The notes below the pieces were generated by a model. The model saw only the letters and a program-made list of their open reading frames with translations, had not been told where the DNA came from and did not search any database. Shown here one piece after another: positions 18,267-27,297 of a stretch of DNA of 64,000 bases (positions are counted from its first letter, which is position 1; each line of letters opens with the position of its first letter). The DNA comes from Kluyveromyces lactis. Lineage: Eukaryota > Ascomycota > Saccharomycetes > Saccharomycetales > Saccharomycetaceae. The stretch covers positions 248,001 through 312,000 of the forward strand of contig NC_006038.1 of NCBI RefSeq assembly GCF_000002515.2, written 5' to 3'. The position numbers and the translations under genes were made by a program.

Positions 18267-19322
18267 TCAGATCTTTGGTTGAGAGTCTCTGAACGGCATC
18301 TCAACTACTTTGGAAAATCCTGGGTCACCTTTCCGCTTTAGAACAAACATCTCATCGAGCCAGTCTATTAGATGAGCTGTATTTTTTATCTCCATGAGTT
18401 CTTTTAATAACAGTTTGTCTAACCCCATATTTTCCAGCATAGTGTATAGATGATGTTGCAACAATTGGTACGGCAGTCCGCCAAATTGCATTGCATAATG
18501 AACAAATAGCTCTACAGCACCCCATGGACACTTATCATAGCCGTCGAATAATGCAGGATTGCATAGTAAGCCTCGCACAGCCATAACGCCATCAACTTTT
18601 GTGTATTCAGATATACGATAGCAATCATTAAGAGTGAAACAATCTCCGTTTGCTACCAGTGGAACATCCTGGTATTTCATGTTCTCTCTAATGAATTTGA
18701 TTGCATCTAAGTTTACAGGTACCGACGATCTTGTTGTTCTCGTTCTGCCATGAACTGTTATCCAATCTACACCAGCTTCGCATAAATCATCGCACAATTT
18801 AACAGTGTCTTTAACATCGTCGTGAATTCTGATCTTAGTCTCCAATCTTACAGAGTCCCTATATTTATCTTTGACAGCTTTTACCATATCACATAATAGT
18901 TCCCCATTGTAAATCAACGCAGAACCGATACCTTCCCTAACTTGTTCACGAATGGGACACCCACAATTAATACCAATCCCATCACAATATGGATAGACCA
19001 TTTCAGTAAACTTTAAAAGATCGGGAACATTGTTTACACCTACTTGAACAATCAGGGGCGAATCCTCGTCACATGTGGTAAAGTCAGCCATACGTGCGTG
19101 TCCGTTTCTAACGAATTCTCTAGCCAAGATCATCGGAGTGTACACGATATCGACGTCGTATTGACGACATGTTTGTCTAAATGCAAGCTTAGAGTACCTA
19201 ACCATCGGTCCTGCGATAGTCGCTGGTCTGCAGTGTGTCTGACTTCTAGTTTTAATAATATGCAATGGATCATTTTTTTTTGTTAGCTTCTTAGCGGTAG
19301 GAAGCTGCACTGACAATGACAT
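18267..19322 (-). CDS. DUS4: tRNA-dihydrouridine synthase 4
   Basis: FMN enzyme that reduces uridine to dihydrouridine at positions 20a and 20b of cytoplasmic tRNAs. The 351-residue product has the Dus core: AGPMVRYSKLAFR near the N-terminus, GIGINCGCPIREQVREGIGS containing the catalytic cysteine, then ITVHGRTR and VPLVANGDC for FMN binding. The frame is open upstream to 19460 but begins with GTG there; the ATG at 19322 (MSLSVQLPTAKK) gives a normal family length (S. cerevisiae about 367). A PAC element lies about 190 bp upstream. Dus3 lies 11 kb away in the same window. Confidence 0.95.
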   Translation of the reverse strand: MSLSVQLPTAKKLTKKNDPLHIIKTRSQTHCRPATIAGPMVRYSKLAFRQTCRQYDVDIVYTPMILAREFVRNGHARMADFTTCDEDSPLIVQVGVNNVPDLLKFTEMVYPYCDGIGINCGCPIREQVREGIGSALIYNGELLCDMVKAVKDKYRDSVRLETKIRIHDDVKDTVKLCDDLCEAGVDWITVHGRTRTTRSSVPVNLDAIKFIRENMKYQDVPLVANGDCFTLNDCYRISEYTKVDGVMAVRGLLCNPALFDGYDKCPWGAVELFVHYAMQFGGLPYQLLQHHLYTMLENMGLDKLLLKELMEIKNTAHLIDWLDEMFVLKRKGDPGFSKVVEMPFRDSQPKI

Positions 19323-19512
19323 CTTACCGAGAGCTCTTGTGCGACCCGGAAAAACCTTAGAGATAATAAAGGACAGTTCAGTACTTTTAGAGACGCTACC
19401 AAAAATTTTAAGCGGACGACTAATACTTAGTATTACCGCTTCTGCTCTTGTGTGTCCCACCTTATATATATAGAGAGCCGTTACTATGAGAATAGTCCTG
19501 TGATTTCTTTAT

Positions 19513-19520
19513 CTCATCGC
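19513..19520 (-). promoter_or_regulatory. PAC element upstream of DUS4
   Basis: CTCATCGC on the plus strand reads GCGATGAG towards DUS4, a perfect PAC core about 190 bp before its ATG. PAC elements mark the ribosome-biogenesis regulon, which also includes tRNA modification genes. Confidence 0.65.
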
Positions 19521-19797
19521 AGTAGTCGATTAAATGTCAGACTTTGAATTTTGTTGATTTTTTAATCAGAACTACCGAATTAGGTATTTACAAGCGATAT
19601 ATTAGAATAATGTTACATAGATAATATATACAATGAAAAATGTATATAAGTCAAACTGTGGGGTCAAGGGGGTAAGGATGGATAAGGCATTTTCAAAAAA
19701 TATATACCATTCTAAGAAGACAGGCGTGTTTACCGTTTGAAAATAAACGGCCTTGTTTTCCAAGATGCACCCTGATAGAATGCGGAATAAGACTCGT

Positions 19798-21789
19798 TCA
19801 TAAATGTATGGATAGTAAATCGTTAGATGAGAAAGGTTTGTTACATGTAGGACATTTTCTCATCCTAGCAGCTAATCTTTCTTTGCAGCAAACATCGCAA
19901 AACACATGACCGCAAGTCTTGAGGGCAGTATTCTTCCAATTTTTGGAACATAATGAACAGTAGATTATAGTACGGAAATTCTCTAACTCTTCGGCTAGAG
20001 CACCATTGTCACCACCATTAGAGAGTAATGTCTTGTATAATTTCTTTGACTTGGCTTCAGCACTGGAAACCTTGATCTTCAGCTGCTTGTTTTCGATATC
20101 TTTGTCCTTGATTTTAGATTCGAGCTCAGTCTTAGTTCCGATTAGATTTCTGGTTTCTGATTCAAGACGTTCTGTTGATTTTTTCAATTTATTATTCTCA
20201 GATGTCAATTCCACTATCTTCATTGAAGTTTCTTTGTTAGATTCTTTGACCCTCTTCTCATTCTCTTGGGATAGGCTCAACTGCATGTGAACGTTTACGA
20301 TCTTCTGTTGTAACGTCTTTTCAAGGTCCTTCAATTGAACGATGAGCTCGTTTGATTTGTTCAAATTTTTAGAAAGATTTTTGTTTTCTATCATTATAGC
20401 ATCTTTGGATCTCATTGCAGCAAAATATTTTTCGCTGGCCTTTGTCTTTTCAACTGTCAATTTACTTAAAACAGATTCTTGGTTCAGGTATGCAGCATAC
20501 TTTTTGTTTGAAAGATGTGACACCTCTCTGAAGGCCTTTTCGAGATCCTGTAATTCTTTCATTAATGCATCTTGGGACGCATTTTCTGAACTTCTGGATT
20601 CAAACTTTTGTAGTTGTTCTTGTTGGATATTCAATGACTTTTCTAAATCCTCTAACATCTCAGATTTGGTCTTTTGTGCCTCCAAAAGAGAAACTTTGGC
20701 CAATAATTCATCACGAATTGTTCTGATCCTAACTAAATCTTTCTCTAGAGAAGCATTGTGCTTTTTAAGGGTCTCCTGTGCTAAATTAAACTCTGAGGTA
20801 AGTTTATTGTTGAATATTTCTCTATCCGCGGATAGTTGTTGAAACTTGGTTAAGTAGCCTTCATTAATCTGTTGTAACTGTTCATTCTGTTTAGTTAAGG
20901 AACTGATTTTTTCATTAGTAACTGAAGCATCTGGTTGATGTTGCGAATTAGATTGAAGTTGGTTGTTAGAAAGCGCTGATTTATTAGATGCTACTGTTTG
21001 TCGTAGTTCCGAAAGTTCTCTTTCATTTTGATTTTTCCATTCCGTTAATTCCTTTACCGTAGCCTCCAAGACGGAGATTTGAGTATTCAAGTCATTTATT
21101 TCAATTTCGTGGTGAGCCTGAGATACTGCACTTTCTTTATTAGATTGGGATTTGTCTGAGTTATCATTTGACTCGTCATTCACAGAGCTTGCGCCAGTCG
21201 AAGATTGCTTCTCTTTCTTTACATTGCTATCATCATCAGCAGTGTTAAACACACGAGAAACACTTTCACTGTCCTGTCTATCATACTGAGCAATTATATT
21301 CTCATAATATTCGGTAGCCTTCTTCAGCTTATTTTCAGAGGATTTCAACAGCTTCTGTAAAGTCAAAGTGAGCGATTCTAGCTCCTGTAGTCTACCGATG
21401 TTATCAGAGATGTTAGATCCACTGGTCTTCAGTATTAGTTCGCATATCCTAGCACTGTTATTGCTGATTATCTGTGTAAGGGTATGCTCATCCTCAGTAT
21501 TGATGAGTTGTTGTAAAAAGCGTTTGTCCTGCTCATCGCTGCAGTCCTCAACCACAGATCTAGCCAATACGACTATAGATGAACAGCATCCAGAAACCGA
21601 CTCGGTGGTCTTCGAAAGCCCAGCCGCTAAAACCTCATTCTCTTCTACAAGCTGGTTAGCTTTGACTCTCCACTTATTCAAACATCTGAACAATGCCTCT
21701 TTTTGGAACGCTATTACATCCTTCTGCGTTAACGGCTCAGAAGGATCGGAAAGCTCTAGCTTTGGCCGCTTAACAAAATGGTCATTCAT
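19798..21789 (-). CDS. BRE1: E3 ubiquitin ligase Bre1 for histone H2B
   Basis: RING-type E3 that acts with Rad6 to monoubiquitinate histone H2B, upstream of H3K4 and H3K79 methylation. The 663-residue protein is predominantly heptad-rich coiled coil from about residue 130 to 600. It ends with a C3HC4 RING near residues 610-650: YCSLCSKNWKNTALKTCGHV, then DVCC and RKCPTCNKPF. The N-terminus (MNDHFVKRPKLELSDPSEPL) contains the Rad6-binding region of the family. S. cerevisiae Bre1 is about 700 residues. It is divergent from AHK1, as in YDL074C/YDL073W. Confidence 0.96.
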   Translation of the reverse strand: MNDHFVKRPKLELSDPSEPLTQKDVIAFQKEALFRCLNKWRVKANQLVEENEVLAAGLSKTTESVSGCCSSIVVLARSVVEDCSDEQDKRFLQQLINTEDEHTLTQIISNNSARICELILKTSGSNISDNIGRLQELESLTLTLQKLLKSSENKLKKATEYYENIIAQYDRQDSESVSRVFNTADDDSNVKKEKQSSTGASSVNDESNDNSDKSQSNKESAVSQAHHEIEINDLNTQISVLEATVKELTEWKNQNERELSELRQTVASNKSALSNNQLQSNSQHQPDASVTNEKISSLTKQNEQLQQINEGYLTKFQQLSADREIFNNKLTSEFNLAQETLKKHNASLEKDLVRIRTIRDELLAKVSLLEAQKTKSEMLEDLEKSLNIQQEQLQKFESRSSENASQDALMKELQDLEKAFREVSHLSNKKYAAYLNQESVLSKLTVEKTKASEKYFAAMRSKDAIMIENKNLSKNLNKSNELIVQLKDLEKTLQQKIVNVHMQLSLSQENEKRVKESNKETSMKIVELTSENNKLKKSTERLESETRNLIGTKTELESKIKDKDIENKQLKIKVSSAEAKSKKLYKTLLSNGGDNGALAEELENFRTIIYCSLCSKNWKNTALKTCGHVFCDVCCKERLAARMRKCPTCNKPFSSNDLLSIHL

Positions 21790-22823
21790 ATATGCGGATT
21801 TATGTATAGGTCTCAGAAAACTTAGAGCTTGTATGACAATGTGAGCAAGTACAGTAAACCTTTCGTGAATTTCGTAAGCTCAGAATATCACACTGATAAT
21901 CAGTCTCAAATTATATATCTCTAGATGTGAAAGACTGAAAAAAACCCTCCCACACTAAGTATTTTGCAAACTATAATGTCAGTAATACGTCTTGCCGAGT
22001 AGTACCCTTACAAGGCGTTCGAGATACCTCTTCAAGACCGACATTAGTGATGCTATCTTGTCAACTTTTAAAGTAAAACCTTTTTAACTTTTTTTCTTTG
22101 AAATATTTTTGGCGAATTTATCGAAAACCAAGGTCACGTGAAGGTAGCAGCAAGTAATCCATGTTCGCAGGGTGGAAAAAGGAAGTGCCAGGCAGCACTT
22201 TTTGATAAATTCATTACATGGTAAACTCTTGGGCTGTGTGCGTTCTAATGTGATGGGAAATGGCGTTGAATTTGATGTTATTACATGTGTTACTAATAGA
22301 TTCTTGTTGTTTTTAGTATACAAAGATTTTTCATTCCGTTTCAATATAAGAATTTCTAAGATCTGAGATCCTTTAAGTTCACATAAAATATATAAAGTTT
22401 GTTTCTATATTCATTCAGTATTTTGTGTAGAGACAAGAGAATAGCAGTGGGACCAAATCCAATTGTATTATTGTGAGAAGCCCTAGTGATTGTATCAACA
22501 CCTGGTGTAAAACGTTCGCTTTGATTATTTCACATTTCATAAGGGATTGCCAAAAGCTCTGACGTCTGTGTTTTGAAATCTTTCTGTCTCTGGGAACAAA
22601 AGTAGATTCTCCAGTTCTGACCCAAATTTAGATCTCAGAAAACATTTTATTCGTTCGATAGTTGCCTTACGTGCTTGGGGAAAGGTTTCGTACATGCGGT
22701 TAGAGTTATAAAATCCTCTTTTGAACGACCTTTCAGCCAGTAACCTAAGAAAGTTACCAATTAATTGAGATAGAACACTTTGAGAACCAACAGTAAAAGA
22801 AATCAAGAACAGACAGATTTAAC
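21790..22823. other. BRE1/AHK1 divergent intergenic region
   Basis: A 1034-bp divergent promoter region. It contains a perfect TCACGTGA box at 22134-22141. A minus-strand frame open from 22806 to 22537 has its first ATG only at 22698, giving about 53 residues that I do not recognise. No tRNA was seen. Confidence 0.4.
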
Positions 22824-25800
22824 ATGGATACTGGCAGGCAAGATATGCATCTTTTGAATTCTTTGAATAAATTCATTAACCTCACAGCCTCTTCGGGTTC
22901 TATTGGTCACGGACCTGACCATGGGTTGTCTGTGTCACAATTGAAAGTGGTGACGAATTTCCTCCGATTGAATTTATTATCGCTATTACGTAAACTGGAA
23001 CCACTTATTGAAGTATCCTCAGAAGAAGAACTACGTAACAGGCCTAAACAAGATGTACTGACTCAGTGGTGGTTAACTTTACTCAATTTCTTAAACTCAG
23101 ATCTTATATCAGAAACCACTAATACGCCTCTTACAATAGATGCAATCTCAGTTTCACTCGAATGTATCAGCAGAATTATTACACTTACTGCACTAACCAC
23201 TACCTCCACTGACAAAGACCGTGAAATTTATTCGTACCACTTACTTTTAACTGTACGATGGGTGACCAACAGGTTGGTTTTAAACTCTAGAAAAAGGGCG
23301 GACCTTTTAGAGGTAAGAAATACAGCTGCTCAAATGGCAAACACCAATACTGAGTCTACCATTCTACAGTTTCTAAAACGTTATACTGCACTATTAACAC
23401 CGTTAATAGGTAAAATCATTGCATTTGCATTATGCTATTTGAATGATGAACTACACTATGACTTCGAAGTTGTGAAGTTCATTTCCAGAGGAAGATTTGA
23501 CATAAAAAATATAGAAGGAGTGAGTTTACTACCTTGCAGAAGTAAGCAATTTGCTATTCTTGATGAAGGTGTACCTCAATCTAAGTATACACAGGACATC
23601 ATAGAAGAGTTTGGTAATACTGAATATGGTGATGTTATGACACAAGAAACAAAAAAAGCTTTCCCCATCATGATCTCATACCTACAGAATCCTCAGGTTC
23701 TTACCACCTTCTTGTTTCATTATTGGTACATTATACTTAATATACATCATGAGTCAGGGCTAAAAAAATTGGAACCAGAGAATTTCCCCGGTTGTCCTAT
23801 AATTTCTCATATTTGCTCAAATTCTTTGAAGGCAGACTTAGAAAGGCTTTCAAGGTTCATCAAGATCCAAGACAAACAAGACAAGCATGAGGCTGCACTT
23901 CTGAAAAATGCAACAACTTCGAATCCCAACCAAATTAATGTTGGTCGAGAGAAGATCATCAATTTTATCTTCACCAAGTTTCAAGTTGTCAGAATCATAG
24001 AATGCATCAGATCCTTAATAGGGTTCTTTCATAACACTTCTATGGATAAAAGTTTATTAATAAGCTTCTTTTCATACCAAGAAAAGCAGTTTTTAAACGC
24101 GTCTTCCGTTATATCAGCTTATGATTCATGGATGGCTAATATTATATTCAATATAATATTTCAGTTTTATACATTCCATTTTGACACACTCCCCAAATTT
24201 ATCGAAGTTATGTCATGGAATGATTGGACTGATGGTATTTTTGGAACCTTGAAAACTTTCAATGTTGATTCTCAATTAGTCGGTTTGTTGTGTCTCTTCA
24301 ATGTGTGGAGTGTCATCCCTGTCACTCATCGTAAACGGGTGGTTACTACTATTATCGACGAGTTATGGAATCTACTGTCTGTTGATACTGACTTCCACAT
24401 CATAAGCATTCTTTTTCATAAATTACTCGTGTTCAAAATACTCCCGGATAAAGATCTTTCAACGGATCAGATTCATGCCATCAAACATAAATTCTATGCC
24501 ATAAATAAAGAGGTTTGGCAAATTATTAACGTTTTGAACTGTGACTACACTGAATTAGTTGATGAGAAAACGGTATTATTTTTCCATACCAATAATAGGT
24601 TAATACTAGAGCGTCAAGAACCATTGTATGAAGAAGACCTCCTACTCGTAAGCCAGTGTATGCATGCAGAAGCAAATAACAAAAATGTCAACAACACCGC
24701 ATTGTTCAATAATATGTCACGGATGACCAATATCCGGCCGGGTGTTGTTATTCATAGAGGGAAATATCCCTTTGACGTGTCTGATGAGCTAGTAAGCAGA
24801 GCAGCTATAATGATCGCTCAAAAAAACAAAAATAAAAGAGAGAATGGATCAATAAGAAACGATAGCTCTTCCAGCACATCAAGTCTCCACAGCAATGACA
24901 CTGCAGAAAGTGAAAACTTGAAGCAGGAAAGTGGACCCAAATTTGGCTTTGGGGCTCTGTTGTCTAGTTTTTCGAAAAGTAAACCAGAACTACCTCCAAA
25001 GCCATCATCGGCAAGCAAAAGGAGGGATAGTGTAGCTTCAGGTAGCACAACAGATACCTTTGATACTCAAGAGATGATATCTATGTATAGCACCGTATCA
25101 TCTGTTGCATCGACCTCATCAAGATCAGAATCTTCGGAGGACCTTTTGTACAAACTGTCACAGCAATCCCGATCTCATATCATAAACAATTCAGACACCG
25201 AAACTACTAAGAAACGGAAGCTTATGGCCCCACCTGAGTCAAAATTTAGCAAAGATATCGTACAGAAGCAACCCATCAGATATGTGTTCAAAACTGTAAC
25301 GGTGAACTCTCAGGCCATACAAAGGAAGAACTTACTGGATAAAATCCAAGATTTCAATAAGAAGTGGGGAGTTAAAAGCACCAAACCCTATGATAAACCT
25401 TTACCGAATCCATTCGGCATCGCAAATGACACACTGCTAGATGGATTTGATTTTGACTCTCTAGCACCTACCATTGAGGAACTTCAGCAGTTGAATCTTG
25501 TTGAGGACTCTGTGACCAAGGTTTACGACAACGAAATCTCGAAGGAGAAAGAAAATACGATCCCACAAATAGAACTCAATCAGCTTTTCGAAGGTGACAC
25601 ATTCACGGGATCGTCTGATATCATGGATGAAAAAATAATCAACCAGCAAGACTATAACCCTGTTACGGCTGTTGAAAGGATGAAATTGATCACTAGACTG
25701 ACCAAGTTGATAAAAGTAATATACACTTTCAATCTTACTATGAAGGAATTTGTCGAGTTTGAGAAGGTTAACGGAAACAACCTTATTTACATGGAGTTAG

Positions 25801-25865
25801 ACCCTGGTTTTTACCAAAACCATTCTTTGAACAAGGGCCTACTAGCAATATCAAATTATAAGTAG
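22824..25865 (+). CDS. AHK1: Ahk1-like scaffold protein (YDL073W orthologue)
   Basis: A 1013-residue protein matching S. cerevisiae YDL073W/Ahk1 (about 984) by position between BRE1 and YET3 and by length. Ahk1 is described as a scaffold in the Hkr1 branch of the HOG osmosensing pathway. The N-terminal two thirds are alpha-helical and conserved-looking, and I believe they correspond to the fungal DUF1765 domain (around residues 280-540, including FLFHYWYIILNIHHESG). Residues of about 660-830 are Ser/Thr/Lys-rich and disordered, with proline motifs such as PELPPKPSS that could bind SH3 domains. The ATG at 22824 is the first in frame. The assignment relies partly on synteny. Confidence 0.85.
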   Translation: MDTGRQDMHLLNSLNKFINLTASSGSIGHGPDHGLSVSQLKVVTNFLRLNLLSLLRKLEPLIEVSSEEELRNRPKQDVLTQWWLTLLNFLNSDLISETTNTPLTIDAISVSLECISRIITLTALTTTSTDKDREIYSYHLLLTVRWVTNRLVLNSRKRADLLEVRNTAAQMANTNTESTILQFLKRYTALLTPLIGKIIAFALCYLNDELHYDFEVVKFISRGRFDIKNIEGVSLLPCRSKQFAILDEGVPQSKYTQDIIEEFGNTEYGDVMTQETKKAFPIMISYLQNPQVLTTFLFHYWYIILNIHHESGLKKLEPENFPGCPIISHICSNSLKADLERLSRFIKIQDKQDKHEAALLKNATTSNPNQINVGREKIINFIFTKFQVVRIIECIRSLIGFFHNTSMDKSLLISFFSYQEKQFLNASSVISAYDSWMANIIFNIIFQFYTFHFDTLPKFIEVMSWNDWTDGIFGTLKTFNVDSQLVGLLCLFNVWSVIPVTHRKRVVTTIIDELWNLLSVDTDFHIISILFHKLLVFKILPDKDLSTDQIHAIKHKFYAINKEVWQIINVLNCDYTELVDEKTVLFFHTNNRLILERQEPLYEEDLLLVSQCMHAEANNKNVNNTALFNNMSRMTNIRPGVVIHRGKYPFDVSDELVSRAAIMIAQKNKNKRENGSIRNDSSSSTSSLHSNDTAESENLKQESGPKFGFGALLSSFSKSKPELPPKPSSASKRRDSVASGSTTDTFDTQEMISMYSTVSSVASTSSRSESSEDLLYKLSQQSRSHIINNSDTETTKKRKLMAPPESKFSKDIVQKQPIRYVFKTVTVNSQAIQRKNLLDKIQDFNKKWGVKSTKPYDKPLPNPFGIANDTLLDGFDFDSLAPTIEELQQLNLVEDSVTKVYDNEISKEKENTIPQIELNQLFEGDTFTGSSDIMDEKIINQQDYNPVTAVERMKLITRLTKLIKVIYTFNLTMKEFVEFEKVNGNNLIYMELDPGFYQNHSLNKGLLAISNYK

Positions 25866-26063
25866 AAACTTTTGTATATATGTGTTTCGTACTTTCCTAA
25901 TTTTACTTTTTTAATGCATCAAGTCATTTGAACAATCAAAGTCAATAGAAACTCTATTATCATTAAAAATTCGCATTTTTCCAAATACAACAATTCAACA
26001 GAGTATGACTGTTTAACATCAGGATGAGATGTGAGTTAGAATAAAACTACTTGAGTGTCTGTT

Positions 26064-26762
26064 TTATGCCATTACAATATAGCTGAAGACACCAGTAAAA
26101 GATAATAGGAAGCAACTAGAAATCAAACTAGCAAATAATAAAGTGCCCAATAGATGACAAGTTCTTCTCCAGCTTAGTAAAAACTTTCGGAATCCGGTAT
26201 ATTTCACTGAAAATTGGACATTGATGTAACTTAAAAGGTAGTCCTCAGTATAGTCCTTTAAATCTATCCTGATCCTCTTGTTATCAGGATTTACAGGAAA
26301 TCCAAACTTAAAGTCATTGATGACATCTTTCTTGACAGTTTTTGACACTGAATCGAACCCATTGAATCTTGAAGAGAGAAAATTCAAGTTATCAAAACAT
26401 ACAAGAGGTAACTTTCTGGGATTGTCATCTATTGATAAAGTCACGGCCTCAATTGGTCGGTGAGAAGTACAATAAATCCCCAAATTTAAGGTAACATCTA
26501 AAGGTATGTCTGATCGTATTTCATTCTCTTTAGTTGATGTAACATTGGCAATGACCCGCAAATCAAATGGAACTGTCCAAGAATTAGCCATGTTGCTCAA
26601 AGGTATAACATGCATTCTGTTGTTTGGAATCAACCTATTGATAAAATCTATCCATAAAAGATTCGATAATGGTAAAATGAAGATAATCTCAATGCATATA
26701 AGTATAAGCAAATAAGAAAACCATCTTGCTGCCTGAAGTGGAATGGATACGTTTATCTTCAT
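26064..26762 (-). CDS. SEI1: Seipin Sei1/Fld1
   Basis: Seipin, an ER membrane protein at ER-lipid droplet contacts that organises droplet formation. The 232-residue product has one membrane segment near the N-terminus (YLLILICIEIIFILPLS) and another at the C-terminus (LLGTLLFASLISSCFLLSF), with a luminal beta-rich domain between them containing LNLGIYC and PLVCFDNL. The start at 26762 gives MKINVS, the same as in S. cerevisiae Sei1; the frame is open 18 codons further up to another Met, which is less likely. It matches YLR404W in order and orientation next to SFP1. The product is shorter than S. cerevisiae Sei1 (about 285). Confidence 0.93.
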   Translation of the reverse strand: MKINVSIPLQAARWFSYLLILICIEIIFILPLSNLLWIDFINRLIPNNRMHVIPLSNMANSWTVPFDLRVIANVTSTKENEIRSDIPLDVTLNLGIYCTSHRPIEAVTLSIDDNPRKLPLVCFDNLNFLSSRFNGFDSVSKTVKKDVINDFKFGFPVNPDNKRIRIDLKDYTEDYLLSYINVQFSVKYTGFRKFLLSWRRTCHLLGTLLFASLISSCFLLSFTGVFSYIVMA

Positions 26763-27297
26763 TAATTTATAGCTTGCTATCGGGGAGTGACGCTTTTCAA
26801 CTTCTTTGTTTTGCAACGGCAGCTGTTCACTTCATGCTTACATATATTCTTTACCTTAAAATACTAGCGAAAGCTTTAAATATAATCTTGATTTTTCCAA
26901 CGCTCCAGAATCCTATTTAGTATACAAAACGACAGATAAATATATAGAGGTATGAAGTCCACTGAGTTTTAACGGACTGCAGCTTATAACGATAGAATAC
27001 AACAGAAAGTAAGGAATACCTTTTGATGATGTATACTTGTATGTAATAAGACGGAATAAAACAAAATGAAAATGAAAATGAAGATGAAGGGGATTTACAA
27101 CGGCCTTTAAATCAAAGGATCATATTATTCAAAAAAGGAAGCAACCTAAGAAAATCGAACGGAGAAACAAAAAACATGAAGACGAGAACAATTATCTGGT
27201 TACACATGCTGACAGAATTAGATAAGAGGCCATAAAGCACAAACATAGGCATTGGAATGACACATAATTAGAAAGAAACAATGCCGATGCTCTTCGA
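26763..27297. other. Spacer between SEI1 and SFP1
   Basis: This 535-bp AT-rich region holds the SEI1 promoter and the SFP1 3' end, both on the minus strand. The short purine-rich run AAAATGAAAATGAAAATGAA lies near 27063-27082. No other feature was recognised. Confidence 0.4.

Noticed and set aside
20342-20842. 166-codon frame antisense to BRE1
   Set aside because: It mirrors the coiled-coil region of Bre1, whose Lys/Glu/Leu codons give an open, Phe/Ser-rich antisense frame.
22130-22145. TCACGTGA as centromere CDEI
   Set aside because: No AT-rich CDEII of about 160 bp and no CDEIII follow; it is better read as an E-box.
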